Shown here piece by piece: positions 55,959-64,000 of a stretch of DNA of 64,000 bases. How positions within the stretch are numbered: position 1 is the first letter of the stretch; every line of letters starts with the position of its first letter. Source of the DNA: Leifsonia sp. AK011 (GTDB lineage Bacteria; Actinomycetota; Actinomycetes; Actinomycetales; Microbacteriaceae); assembly GCF_013410945.1 (NCBI RefSeq), contig NZ_JACCCH010000001.1, positions 1,426,001 to 1,490,000 of the forward strand, in the 5' to 3' direction. The notes below the pieces were generated by a model, which worked only from the letters and a program-made list of their open reading frames with translations, did no database searches and was not told the origin of the DNA. The translations under genes and the position numbers were made by a program.

Positions 55959-56818
55959 ACGATGCCTCCCACCTGTTCGCGGGCGCGGAGGCGGGCCGAG
56001 TACCAGTCCGTGAGCCGGATGAGGGGCAGCGCGAGCGCGACGAACAGGAGGCCCGCGACCACGTAGGGCGTGAAGTTGTAGTACTGCGCGACCTCGATCT
56101 GGGCGGCGCGCACCGCATCGATCGCACCCAGCACCGAGATCAGTCCGACATCCTTCTGCATCGCAATGAAATCGTTCATGAGGGCCGGGGTGACCTTGCG
56201 CACCGCTTGCGGCAGCACGACGAGACGCAGTGTCTTGCTGTGGCTGAGCCCGAGCGACCGGGCGGCAAGGCGCTGCGACGGATGCACGGCCTCGATGCCC
56301 GCCCGGAACACCTCGGAGACGTACGCCGAGTACACGAGCACGAGTGCGATCGTGCCGAGAACGGCGGCGGGGATGCGCGCCCCGTCGGAGCCCTGGAGGC
56401 CCGGAATCCCGTACCCCACGAGGTAGAGCACGATGATCAGCGGGATCCCGCGGAACAGGTCCGTGTAGCCCGATGCCAGGGCGCGCAGGGGGAAGAACAC
56501 CGGCCCGCGCAGGGTGCGGAGTATCGCGAGCAGAACGCTCACGACCAGCACGCCGATGACCGCGAAGAAGAGCACGCGGAGGTTGAGGAGGAACCCGTCC
56601 CAGACGCGTGGGACCGAGGCCACGAAGATCTCAGGGTTGAAGAAGCTCTGCTGCACCCTGGCCCAGCCGGGCGTGTTCACGAGCGTGATCCACAGCACGA
56701 CGGCGAGGGCGACGGTCGACGCTGCGCTGATCAGCACCGACCGTGCGTTCTGGCGACGACGAAAGGCCCGGCGCTCAAGCTCGATCGAGCTGGGCTGCCG
56801 GGCCTCGTCGTTGGTCAC
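55955..56818 (-). CDS. Polar amino-acid ABC transporter permease
   Basis: A 287-residue HisM/GlnP-type permease with a long basic N-terminus, one early helix (about 30-50) and a main domain with the coupling motif EVFRAGIEAVHPSQRLAARSLGLSHSKTLRLVVLPQA. GTG 56818 lies 9 nt after the binding protein stop. It works with the flanking ATPase and binding protein. Confidence 0.93.
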   Translation of the reverse strand: MTNDEARQPSSIELERRAFRRRQNARSVLISAASTVALAVVLWITLVNTPGWARVQQSFFNPEIFVASVPRVWDGFLLNLRVLFFAVIGVLVVSVLLAILRTLRGPVFFPLRALASGYTDLFRGIPLIIVLYLVGYGIPGLQGSDGARIPAAVLGTIALVLVYSAYVSEVFRAGIEAVHPSQRLAARSLGLSHSKTLRLVVLPQAVRKVTPALMNDFIAMQKDVGLISVLGAIDAVRAAQIEVAQYYNFTPYVVAGLLFVALALPLIRLTDWYSARLRAREQVGGIV

Positions 56819-56827
56819 CTAGGAAAA

Positions 56828-57655
56828 CTACTTCAGGACGGGCACGGATACCGACTCGGAGAGCCATTCGGCCTCGAGGTCGGCGAGCGCACCGCTGTCC
56901 CGCAACGCATCGACGGCGCCGGTCACCTTCGCGGTGAGCGGGCTGTCCTTGGGGAGCACGAGGCCGAACAGGTCGCCCGTGCCATCCTCGAGGGGAAGCT
57001 GGCCGAGGATGACGCCGCCGTCGAGTTCGACTCCCGTGAGGTAGAACGCGGTCGGCAGGTCCACCACGAGCGCGTCGATCGTGCCGCTCTCGAGAGCGAG
57101 CTTCGCGTCGTCGTTCGTGTTGAAGGCCTGCGCTCCCGCGGTCGGGGCGATCTGGCTCTCGATCGCCTGGAAGCTCGTCGTGCCGGTTGCGGCGCCGATG
57201 AGCAGGCCCTTGAGGTCCTCGATCGACGTCGCGCCAGCTGCGGCAGAACCCTCGACAGTGATGATGGCCTGGGTGGTCTCGTAGTAGGGCGACGAGAAGT
57301 CGACATTCGCGGCGCGCTCCTCGGTGATGGAGAACTGCTGGAGGTTGAAGTCGAAGTTCTTGGGGCCGGGTGCGATGGCCTCGTCGAAGGTCGTGCGGAC
57401 CCAGACGACATCCTCAGGGGCGAAGCCGAGCTCGTCGGCGACCGCATAGGCGACTGCCGACTCGAAGCCCTCACCGGACTCGGGAGTGTCATCGATGACC
57501 CAGGGGAAGTAGGCGGGTTCGCCGGTACCGATCGTGAGCTTTCCCTCGGTGACGTAGTCGCTCGCGGGAGCGGCGGGAGCGCAGGCGGCGAGGCCGAGCG
57601 CGAGAGCGGCCGCGCCGAGGGCCACGAAGCCGCGAACAGAGGCAGATCGAGTCAT
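56828..57655 (-). CDS. Polar amino-acid ABC transporter substrate-binding lipoprotein
   Basis: A 275-residue lipoprotein: signal helix ending GLAAC (lipid Cys about residue 25), then an SBP family 3 domain (GKLTIGTGEPAYFPWVID, FDFNLQQFSITEERAANVDFSSPYY). ATG 57655 has AGGAGA upstream, so the 12-residue upstream frame extension is not used. First gene of the operon, divergent from the GT87-like gene. Confidence 0.92.
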   Translation of the reverse strand: MTRSASVRGFVALGAAALALGLAACAPAAPASDYVTEGKLTIGTGEPAYFPWVIDDTPESGEGFESAVAYAVADELGFAPEDVVWVRTTFDEAIAPGPKNFDFNLQQFSITEERAANVDFSSPYYETTQAIITVEGSAAAGATSIEDLKGLLIGAATGTTSFQAIESQIAPTAGAQAFNTNDDAKLALESGTIDALVVDLPTAFYLTGVELDGGVILGQLPLEDGTGDLFGLVLPKDSPLTAKVTGAVDALRDSGALADLEAEWLSESVSVPVLK

Positions 57656-57754
57656 AGTGGTCTCCTGGTGGTGGGTGCTGTGTGCTTCCATCTTCCCGCA
57701 GCCCGCGTGAGCCCAGGGAATCAGGTCATTTTGTTACCGGATACGCTGGGAGGC

Positions 57755-59098
57755 ATGGTCGTCGAGTCCGCTCGCCCACGCGGGCTCCGTGTCATCCGAG
57801 CCATCGTGGACAGCCAGCTCGCTCTCTGGATCGCGTTCGCGATCGTGCAGCTGTGGCTCGGCTTCCTGGCCCTCTACGCCCCCGGTCTACCTCTCGGCGA
57901 CGTCACCCTCGTCTACAAGTTCTGGGTGGAGCAGGCGCTCGACAACGGCTTCTGGGTGGGCATCGATTCCGCCTGGGTCTATCCGATTCTCGCGCTCGGG
58001 CCCATGCTCGCCGCCGCAGCCCTGGGCATGGAACAGTACGGGGCGACCTGGATCTCGATCGTCATCATCCTCAACGCCGTGGCGATGGCCTTCCTCACCG
58101 GGTGGGGGCGGCGGCCCGAACGCACGGTCGTGGGCTGGTGGTGGGTCGCCTTCCTCGCCCTCCTCGGCCCGATCGCCCTGTCCCGCATCGACTCGATCAC
58201 CGTGCCCGTGGCGATCATCGGCGTGCTCCTGCTCGCGACCCGCCCCCTCCTAGCCTCCGTGATCCTCGCGATCGCCACGTGGATCAAGGTCTGGCCGGCG
58301 GCCCTCCTCCTCGCCGCGGTTGTCGCGCTCCGCGATCGCCTCAAGGTCGTTGCGGGGGCCGTCGGCACGACTCTGGTGGTGCTGGTCGGTGCGCTTGCGG
58401 TCGGCGGCTCGGCGAGCATCCTGAGCTTCATTACCGAGCAAACGGGACGCGGCCTGCAGATCGAGGCGCCGATCAGCATGCTCTGGATGTGGATGACACG
58501 AGCCGGCGTGCCGGGAACCCGCGTGTACTACGACCAGAACATCCTGACCTACCAGGTCGTCGGTCCTGGCTGGTCAACAGCGGCGAGCGTGATGACGCCG
58601 ATCATGGCGGTGGCGGTCGCGGCCATCGTGCTGCTCGGCGTCCGGGCACTGCGAGCCGGTGCATCGCCGGGCGACCTACTGCCGCCGCTCGCACTCGCGC
58701 TCGTCACCGCGCTCATCGCGTTCAACAAGGTCGGCTCGCCCCAGTTCGTCTCCTGGCTCGCCGTGCCGGTCGTGCTCGGTCTTGCGACGAGTGCTGCTGG
58801 GCTCGGCCGCTCGTTCCGCACCCCGGCCTCGCTCCTGCTCGTGATCGGCGCTCTCACGCACCTGATCTACCCGTACTTCTACGGATGGCTTCTCGCGCTC
58901 GACGTTCCCATGCTCTCGGTCCTGACCGCTCGCAACGTGCTCTACTTCGTGCTGCTCGGCTGGGCGATCACCTCCATCGTCACCGCGCCGAGGTGGTCGT
59001 TCCACGGAGGAGTCGATCAGGTGGATGGTGCAGCATGGCCCCTGGGCGTGCCAGCCGGCACGACCGGTCCCACACCGCACACCGTCGACAAGGAGTAG
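57755..59098 (+). CDS. GT87-like polyprenyl-linked glycosyltransferase
   Basis: A 447-residue membrane protein with about 10-12 helices. The first loop carries DVTLVYKFWVEQALDNGFW, where the Asp would serve as catalytic base of a GT-C fold; later comes the FNKVGSPQF motif seen in GT87 alpha-mannosyltransferases. It probably adds a sugar from a polyprenyl carrier at the outer face. TACGCT is 7 nt before ATG 57755. The frame is open far upstream but that is antisense to the ABC operon. Confidence 0.82.
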   Translation: MVVESARPRGLRVIRAIVDSQLALWIAFAIVQLWLGFLALYAPGLPLGDVTLVYKFWVEQALDNGFWVGIDSAWVYPILALGPMLAAAALGMEQYGATWISIVIILNAVAMAFLTGWGRRPERTVVGWWWVAFLALLGPIALSRIDSITVPVAIIGVLLLATRPLLASVILAIATWIKVWPAALLLAAVVALRDRLKVVAGAVGTTLVVLVGALAVGGSASILSFITEQTGRGLQIEAPISMLWMWMTRAGVPGTRVYYDQNILTYQVVGPGWSTAASVMTPIMAVAVAAIVLLGVRALRAGASPGDLLPPLALALVTALIAFNKVGSPQFVSWLAVPVVLGLATSAAGLGRSFRTPASLLLVIGALTHLIYPYFYGWLLALDVPMLSVLTARNVLYFVLLGWAITSIVTAPRWSFHGGVDQVDGAAWPLGVPAGTTGPTPHTVDKE

Positions 59099-59100
59099 CC

Positions 59101-59418
59101 ATGCTCGTAGCGTTCTCAGTTGCACCCAGCGGGGGAGCGGATGGCACGGACTCCGTGCACGACGCGGTGGCTGCGGCGGTCGCCGTGGTCCGGGCATCCG
59201 GGCTCCCCAACCACACCGACGCGATGTTCACGACGATCGAGGGTGAGTGGGACGAAGTCTTCGATGTCGTGCGCAGGGCGGCGGAGGCCGTGGGTCGATA
59301 CGGCACGCGCGTCTCCCTCGTGCTCAAGGCCGACATCCGGCCGGGCCACACCGGTGAACTCGAGGGCAAGGTCGAGCGCCTGGAGCAGGCACTCCTGCGC
59401 GAGTCCCAGCTCGACTGA
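59101..59418 (+). CDS. Thiamine-binding (MTH1187/YkoF-like) protein
   Basis: A 105-residue ferredoxin-fold protein of the DUF77/thiamine-binding family: MLVAFSVAPSGGAD, DAMFTTIEGEWDEVFDVVRRA, TRVSLVLKADIRPG. It may bind thiamine or a related pyrimidine in the cytoplasm. It starts 2 nt after the glycosyltransferase stop with AAGGAG upstream, so it is co-transcribed with that gene; no thiamine riboswitch is seen. Confidence 0.85.
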   Translation: MLVAFSVAPSGGADGTDSVHDAVAAAVAVVRASGLPNHTDAMFTTIEGEWDEVFDVVRRAAEAVGRYGTRVSLVLKADIRPGHTGELEGKVERLEQALLRESQLD

Positions 59419-59438
59419 CCGGACCCTGGCGATGCCAC

Positions 59439-59462
59439 GATCGCGACGCTGAGATCGCGACG
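59439..59462. repeat. Direct repeat GATCGCGACG upstream of MFS gene
   Basis: Two identical 10-mers at 59439-59448 and 59453-59462, just before TAGACT (59463-59468). The second copy would lie against a -10 box, so it may be an operator; no regulator gene is adjacent. Confidence 0.45.
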
Positions 59463-59518
59463 TAGACTCGTAGGGCTCGACGGGGAGCGGCTCCTTTTCG
59501 CTTAGTGATCGGCCTCCC

Positions 59519-60802
59519 ATGTCTTTGCCCACTGCCACGTCCACGCTCACCCCCGGCAGGACGCGACTCGCCCTTCTGGCCCTGGCGCTGGGCGGTTTCG
59601 GCATCGGCCTGACCGAGTTCGTTGCGATGGGGCTGCTTCCCAATCTCGCCGCTGACCTGCTGCCCAACCTCTGGGAGCAGTCACACGAGCTGGCCAACGC
59701 GCGCGCCGGCTGGCTGATCTCCGCCTACGCCCTCGGCGTCGTGGTGGGGGCGCCGACGATCGCGGCAGTGGCAGCCCGCCTGCCGCGCAAGCAGCTGCTC
59801 CTCGGCTGTGTCGCCCTCTTCACGCTGGGCACCGTCGCGTCCGCACTTCTCCCGACCTTCGAGCTCGTGCTCGCGGCTCGGTTCCTGGCCGCCCTTCCCC
59901 ACGGTGCGTACTTCGGCATCGCGGCACTCGTCGCCGCGTCGCTCATGGGGCCGGGCAAGCGAGGCCAGGGCGTCGCGCTCGTGCTCTCGGGCCTGACCAT
60001 CGCCAACGTCATCGGAGTGCCCACCATCACCTACCTGGGCCAGGTCGCGGGATGGCGCACCGCCTACATCGCCGTCGCGCTCGTGTTCGCCGCCACCTTC
60101 GTTGCTGTCGCACTCGCGGTGCCCTTCCAGCCGGGCGACCCGGCAGCCACGATCCGCCGCGAGCTCACCGTGTTCCGGCGCGGTCAGGTGTGGCTCGCGC
60201 TCCTCATCGGATCCATCGGCTTCGGCGGCTTCTTCGCGGTCTACACGTACATCGCGCCGGTGGTGACCAACGTGGCGAACCTCGACGCGAGTGTCGTGCC
60301 GTGGGTCCTGGTCGCCGTGGGGGTCGGCATGACGATCGGAAACTTCCTGGGCGGTCGCGGGGCGGATCGCAGCGTCATCCGCACGCTCTTCATCTGCTTC
60401 GGCGGCTTCGCGGTAGCGCTCGCGGGTCTTGCACTCACCGCTCAGAACCCCGTGGGGCTCGTGTTCTTCGTGTTCCTCGTCGGGGTCGCCGCATCCGCGC
60501 TCTCCCCGGCGATCCAGACTCGCCTGATGGATGTCGCGGGCGATGGCCAGTCGCTGGCCGCAGCGATCAACCACGCCTCGCTCAACATCGGCAACAGCCT
60601 CGGCGCGTACCTCGGCGGTGTCACGATCGCCGCGGGGCTCGGCTACCTCTCACCAACCTGGGTCGGTCTCCTGCTCGTTGTGCCGGGAGTGAGCCTCGCG
60701 ATCGTCAGCGTCCTGCTGGATCGCCGCAAGGCCGCCCTATCAGAACTGGCGCGGGATGTCGCCCTCGAGAAGGATGCCGTCCTCGATCGCCCGCTTGCGT
60801 AG
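59519..60802 (+). CDS. DHA1-type MFS transporter
   Basis: A 427-residue, 12-helix major facilitator of the AraJ/drug:H+ antiporter type: GGFGIGLTEFVAMGLLPNLAADL in helix 1, then the short AARLPRKQLL loop. Probably an exporter; substrate unknown. ATG 59519 lacks a clear binding site. The 3' end overlaps the response regulator gene by 63 nt on the other strand. Confidence 0.86.
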   Translation: MSLPTATSTLTPGRTRLALLALALGGFGIGLTEFVAMGLLPNLAADLLPNLWEQSHELANARAGWLISAYALGVVVGAPTIAAVAARLPRKQLLLGCVALFTLGTVASALLPTFELVLAARFLAALPHGAYFGIAALVAASLMGPGKRGQGVALVLSGLTIANVIGVPTITYLGQVAGWRTAYIAVALVFAATFVAVALAVPFQPGDPAATIRRELTVFRRGQVWLALLIGSIGFGGFFAVYTYIAPVVTNVANLDASVVPWVLVAVGVGMTIGNFLGGRGADRSVIRTLFICFGGFAVALAGLALTAQNPVGLVFFVFLVGVAASALSPAIQTRLMDVAGDGQSLAAAINHASLNIGNSLGAYLGGVTIAAGLGYLSPTWVGLLLVVPGVSLAIVSVLLDRRKAALSELARDVALEKDAVLDRPLA

Positions 60803-61408
60803 GGCCACCTTGGTGCCGACGTCGAAGCCGGCAACGCGGTACTTCTCACGGATGCGCTTGAGGTAGCTCTTCGCGGTCTCCTCGGAGATGCTCAGCTGGT
60901 ACGCCACGGCCTTGACGGGCTCGCCGCCGCCGTACAGCGCCATGACGCGGCGCTCCTGCGCGCTCAGCTTGGGGGCACCGCCCACCTCGCCTGCGCTCAG
61001 CGCAAGGTCGAGCTCTGCCGAGACGAAGGGCTCGCCCTTGGCAGCGGCGCGAATCGCCTCCACGATCATGTCGGCGTCCTCGCTCTTGACGAGGTACCCG
61101 AGCGCACCGGCAGCGAGCGCCTCGCGCACGACGTTCGGCTCGGAGTACGTGCTCATGAGCACGACCTTCACGCCCATCGTCTTGAGGGTGCTGATCTTCA
61201 GCGAGATCGGGATGTTGTCCTTGAGGTCGAGGTCGAGGAGCACGACGTCGACGGGGAACTGGGGATGCACGGTCAGCTCGGGCCAGCTCGGCACTGCTGC
61301 GACCATCTCGATGTCGGATGCGGCGTTACGGATCCACTCCGTCAGCGCGCCGAGAAGCATCTTGTGGTCGTCGACGAGAGCGAGCCTGATGCGGTCAGGA
61401 GTTGTCAC
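60740..61408 (-). CDS. NarL/LuxR-type response regulator
   Basis: A 222-residue regulator: receiver domain with acidic pocket DD (13-14), phospho-acceptor Asp about residue 59 (VVLLDLDL) and the LVKSEDAD lysine; C-terminal LuxR-type helix-turn-helix (LSAQERRVMALYGGGEPVKAVAYQLSISEETAKSYLKRI). GTG 61408 follows GAGGACACC. It is the third gene of a kinase-membrane protein-regulator operon. Confidence 0.9.
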   Translation of the reverse strand: MTTPDRIRLALVDDHKMLLGALTEWIRNAASDIEMVAAVPSWPELTVHPQFPVDVVLLDLDLKDNIPISLKISTLKTMGVKVVLMSTYSEPNVVREALAAGALGYLVKSEDADMIVEAIRAAAKGEPFVSAELDLALSAGEVGGAPKLSAQERRVMALYGGGEPVKAVAYQLSISEETAKSYLKRIREKYRVAGFDVGTKVALRKRAIEDGILLEGDIPRQF

Positions 61409-61433
61409 GGTGTCCTCATTTTCCTTACTGCGT

Positions 61434-62681
61434 TCACTGGTCAGCCGGGTTGTCCACCAGGGCACTGATGTCCACCCGAAGACTCTGGTTCTCGGTCGAA
61501 TCGCTGTGCTGGCCCACTCGACCGATAGCTTCCCATGTGGCCGGGTCGACGCGGTTACGCGGCACGCCCGTCGTGGTGATGACGATGGGCACCCAGATCT
61601 TGCCGGAGGGAGTATCGATCGCCGACGTCGCGGGGCCGAGGGTCAGGTGCACGGTTCTCGGTGAGCTCGCCTTGACGCTGTTGTCCGCGATGAGCAGCCA
61701 GGCCGTGGAGAGCAGGCCGTCTCGCTGTTGCGGATCGAGGAGGCCAGCGAGGTTGCCCTTGTCGGTGAGCGTCACGGCCTTGCCGAGCAGGTCGGACTCG
61801 GTGATCGCGTGGTAGAGCCACGTCTCGCGCCGACCCTCGATGAGGTGCAGCCGCAGCTCGGTGGCGAGGGATGCCGCGACCGACGCCGTCTTAGGGTGCA
61901 ACGGCAACTTCACCTTGCCCGTGGCCACCGAGTCGAGCAGTTCCTCGGCGGCGAGGTCGAGCCTCGCGAGTTCCTCCGAGGCGAGCATCCCGACGGCGAA
62001 GCGGGGAGCGGAGACCGTGCTCTGCACGAGCACCCGGTCGAGTTCGACCTGCACGAGACGGCGGAAGCCCGAGATCACGACGGCGCCGATGATGGCGGGT
62101 AGCACCGCGAAGGCGAGCGTGGTCACCTGGGCGCTCGCGGTGTTCTCGCTCCAGGCGGTGTTGACGATCATGGCGGTGGCGAGTCCCGCGCCGAACACCG
62201 ACGCGGCCACGACGATGTCGGACGTGCGGCGGCTCGTGAGGGCCACGAGCAGGCCCATCACCGCGGTCGGGGCGGCCGTCGCGAAGTGCCCGATGTCGTG
62301 GAGATCCCAGATCGCGAACAGGTCGAGCCCGACGGATGCCGCGAGCCCGAGCAGGAACAGGGCGAAAGCCCACGTGGGAAGCTCGCCCAGCACGCGGATC
62401 GTCACGAAGGTGGCCACGAGTGTCACGATCAGCACGGTCCAGGCGGCGAGGGCCGCGTAGGGGATCGGGTAGACCGACCAGAGTCCGACGAACCACACGA
62501 AACCGTAGACGGCACGAAGACCGACTACGACTGCGGCGCCGATTCCGATGAACCCGGTGCCGAGACTCGAGCGGCGCGGCGTTGCAGCACGGATCACGCG
62601 CCTCGTGGCATCCGACTCACGGCGGCGGAAGGGGCGGCCGATGACAGTGCCGAGGGTGTTCTCCTCGGGAAGGCTGGTCAC
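61434..62681 (-). CDS. Membrane protein with degenerate kinase-like cytoplasmic domain
   Basis: A 415-residue protein with about 6 helices in residues 45-215 and a cytoplasmic C-terminal domain. That domain has an N-box-like segment (AWLLIADNSVKASSPRTVHLTL) but no visible phospho-acceptor His or glycine-rich ATP lid. I do not recognise a named family. GTG 62681 overlaps the kinase stop by 4 nt and the regulator starts 25 nt after its stop, so it probably works with this two-component system. Confidence 0.7.
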   Translation of the reverse strand: MTSLPEENTLGTVIGRPFRRRESDATRRVIRAATPRRSSLGTGFIGIGAAVVVGLRAVYGFVWFVGLWSVYPIPYAALAAWTVLIVTLVATFVTIRVLGELPTWAFALFLLGLAASVGLDLFAIWDLHDIGHFATAAPTAVMGLLVALTSRRTSDIVVAASVFGAGLATAMIVNTAWSENTASAQVTTLAFAVLPAIIGAVVISGFRRLVQVELDRVLVQSTVSAPRFAVGMLASEELARLDLAAEELLDSVATGKVKLPLHPKTASVAASLATELRLHLIEGRRETWLYHAITESDLLGKAVTLTDKGNLAGLLDPQQRDGLLSTAWLLIADNSVKASSPRTVHLTLGPATSAIDTPSGKIWVPIVITTTGVPRNRVDPATWEAIGRVGQHSDSTENQSLRVDISALVDNPADQ

Positions 62682-63850
62682 TTCGGCACCTCCAGCACCA
62701 CGGTCGTGCCGGAGCCGGGGGAGGAGAAGAGGCGAGCTTTGCCGCCCACTTCGCGCAACCTGCCGACAACGGATTCCTTGAAACCGAGGCGGGCGGAGTC
62801 GACATCGTCGAGCGCGAAACCGACTCCCGAGTCAGTGATCATCGCGCGGACGGTCGTCTCGTCGTCGGTGATCGTGACGTGGGCCTCGGTCACGCCGGAG
62901 TGCCTGCGGACGTTCTCGAGGCACTCAGCGAGCGCGAGCAGGAACGCGTCGAGCACGTGGCTCGGCAGGAGCACCTGCCCCGTGCCGTGCCAGCTCACCT
63001 CGAGGCCCATGCGTCCGAACCGCTGCTTCACGGACTCGAGGGTCGTGCCGAGAACGGTCTCCTCGCTCACCTCGAGCTGGTAGGTGCCCGACGACTGGGG
63101 CGCTGGTGTTGCCCCGAGCCGCAACTGGCGGAGCAGCCGCGCGTCGTCCGCGGCCTGTTCCCGCAGGGCGACAGGGGCGACGCCCACTCCGGAGTGCGCG
63201 AGGAGTGTGAGCGTGGCGAGCACCGTGTCGTGGAGGAGTCGTGCGCCCTGGCGTCGCTGCGCCTCCGTCTCGCTCGCCTGGCGTTCTGCGCGGTGGGCCC
63301 TGCCGATGCTCGCGATGCGTCGCGCGGCTCTCGGGACGCCCGCGCTGATCCAGAATCCGATGATCGCCGCGAGCAGCCAGCCGAGCACCTGGAGCGGGAT
63401 CGTCCGCAGCGGTGCCTGGTACGGCGCGAGGGAGACGGTCACGATCGTGATCGAGACGACGATCGCGACGGCGAGGAAGATCCGTCGCATCCGCTCCGTC
63501 GTCAGGACCACGGCGAACGACGCGATCGAACCGGCGGAGAGCTGCGCGACGGCCGAGATGGCGGAGGGTCCGACGCCTGCGGTGCTCGCGAACGTGATGA
63601 CGAGGATGGCGCTCAGGCCTGCCGCGATCCCGAGCGCGACCCACCGCAGGGAACGGCTGCGCCCGAGGCGGACCTGTGCGAAACCCAGCACGGCATACAG
63701 GGGAAGGCAGAGTACCCAGGTGAGCACGTCCACGCTTCCGGGCATGCTCAAGCACACGAGCGACACCACGGTGAAACTCAAACCGTAGACGCGTGCGGTG
63801 CGCTGGAGCAGTCGGTCGCGCTCCTTGGCGATGAGGTCCATTGGCATCAT
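62678..63850 (-). CDS. Sensor histidine kinase (HisKA_3/NarX-like)
   Basis: A 390-residue kinase with about 6 helices (30-190), then the H-box RLLHDTVLATLTLLAHS, N-box LAECLENVRRHS, G1 DSGVGF and G2 GSGTTVVLEV. Its predicted partner is the LuxR-type regulator two genes on. Three ATGs lie close together (63850, 63847, 63841), none with a clear ribosome binding site. Confidence 0.9.
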   Translation of the reverse strand: MMPMDLIAKERDRLLQRTARVYGLSFTVVSLVCLSMPGSVDVLTWVLCLPLYAVLGFAQVRLGRSRSLRWVALGIAAGLSAILVITFASTAGVGPSAISAVAQLSAGSIASFAVVLTTERMRRIFLAVAIVVSITIVTVSLAPYQAPLRTIPLQVLGWLLAAIIGFWISAGVPRAARRIASIGRAHRAERQASETEAQRRQGARLLHDTVLATLTLLAHSGVGVAPVALREQAADDARLLRQLRLGATPAPQSSGTYQLEVSEETVLGTTLESVKQRFGRMGLEVSWHGTGQVLLPSHVLDAFLLALAECLENVRRHSGVTEAHVTITDDETTVRAMITDSGVGFALDDVDSARLGFKESVVGRLREVGGKARLFSSPGSGTTVVLEVPK

Positions 63851-63924
63851 CGTGTCACAGGCGTCCCCGCTACGGGGGGTGGCGCACGGCGCGCCGGGGT
63901 ACAAATCCGGGCGCGGGGGTAGAA

Positions 63925-64000
63925 CTAGTCGTCGAGGAGTCGTCTGAGTTGGCCTCCGACGAGTGATTCCTCGATGAGGAAGCCGTCGTGGCCGAATGGG
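63925..64000 (-). CDS. metX: Homoserine O-acetyltransferase, C-terminal end (3' partial gene at window edge)
   Basis: The minus strand from the edge reads PFGHDGFLIEESLVGGQLRR followed by LLDD and a TAG stop. GHDGFL is the conserved catalytic-His region at the C-terminus of MetX, the alpha/beta-hydrolase-fold acetyltransferase of methionine synthesis. The remainder lies outside the window. It is upstream of, and co-oriented with, the histidine kinase operon. Confidence 0.8.
   Translation of the reverse strand, partial: PFGHDGFLIEESLVGGQLRRLLDD

Noticed and set aside
56207-57754. N-terminal extension of the GT87-like glycosyltransferase
   Set aside because: This part is antisense to the amino-acid ABC operon. 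ATG 57755 has a properly spaced -10 box and begins the membrane protein.
59101-59418. TPP riboswitch near the thiamine-binding protein gene
   Set aside because: The gene starts 2 nt after the upstream coding sequence, leaving no room for a leader, and no TPP-like sequence is seen before the operon.

Overview
The window is a 64 kb chromosomal segment from a high-GC actinobacterium, most likely a member of Microbacteriaceae. The evidence is the prfB-ftsE-ftsX-smpB cluster, a sigH/rsrA pair divergent from aroA-rsgA-hisN, a fused Kgd-type 2-oxoglutarate decarboxylase/dehydrogenase, a GuaB1-type IMPDH paralogue, DUF3039 and septum-formation family proteins, an actinobacterial tad locus, and many first genes of operons with a TANNNT box only 6-9 nt before the start codon (leaderless style). 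No transposase, integrase, CRISPR array or rRNA is visible.

Layout. 1-3169: a two-gene ABC exporter whose ATPase has a very long acidic N-terminal extension and runs off the left edge. 3207-9570: DUF3039, pncB, murI-rph-rdgB, then mntH-mntR (manganese uptake and its regulator, with a palindrome over the mntH start) and a HEAT protein. 9554-13182: rhodanese, DedA, CPA1 antiporter and DUF368; DedA and DUF368 are the two families of polyprenyl-phosphate translocases. 13358-13589: tRNA-Leu(UAG) followed by a 25-nt copy of its own 3' end. 13880-26400: a tad pilus locus (tadA-B-C, then flp-like/TadE/TadE/TadG) split by about 8 kb carrying a FitAB toxin-antitoxin pair, a lipase-like hydrolase, RidA, a glycosyltransferase divergent from a TetR regulator, a BphX-like protein, type III glutamine synthetase, YciI and DUF2716 genes. 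26397-35590: MFS, prfB, ftsEX, an MHS transporter, smpB, a ClC protein, a SIMPL protein and tmRNA (ssrA), which is also followed by a copy of its own 3' end.

35825-39037: glycine-betaine/proline ABC importer. 39398-44585: septum-formation lipoprotein, hisN-rsgA-aroA, sigH-rsrA, yccF. 44653-54306: kgd, guaB1, two CNNM/CorC proteins, an old-yellow enzyme and a HAD hydrolase. 54330-59418: nnrD, a polar amino-acid ABC importer, a GT87-like glycosyltransferase and a thiamine-binding protein. 59519-64000: MFS exporter, a histidine kinase/membrane protein/response regulator operon, and the 3' end of metX at the right edge.

The observations most worth following are: (1) two related mini-elements of about 150 nt, downstream of tRNA-Leu and tmRNA, each bounded by a duplication of the RNA gene's 3' end and sharing two blocks, one a hairpin with compensatory changes; (2) three intergenic hairpins of exactly 56 nt with the same skeleton; (3) the mntH operator/leaderless promoter together with MntR-type metal ligands; (4) the DedA-antiporter-DUF368 neighbourhood; (5) the split tad locus; and (6) alternative starts for sigH.
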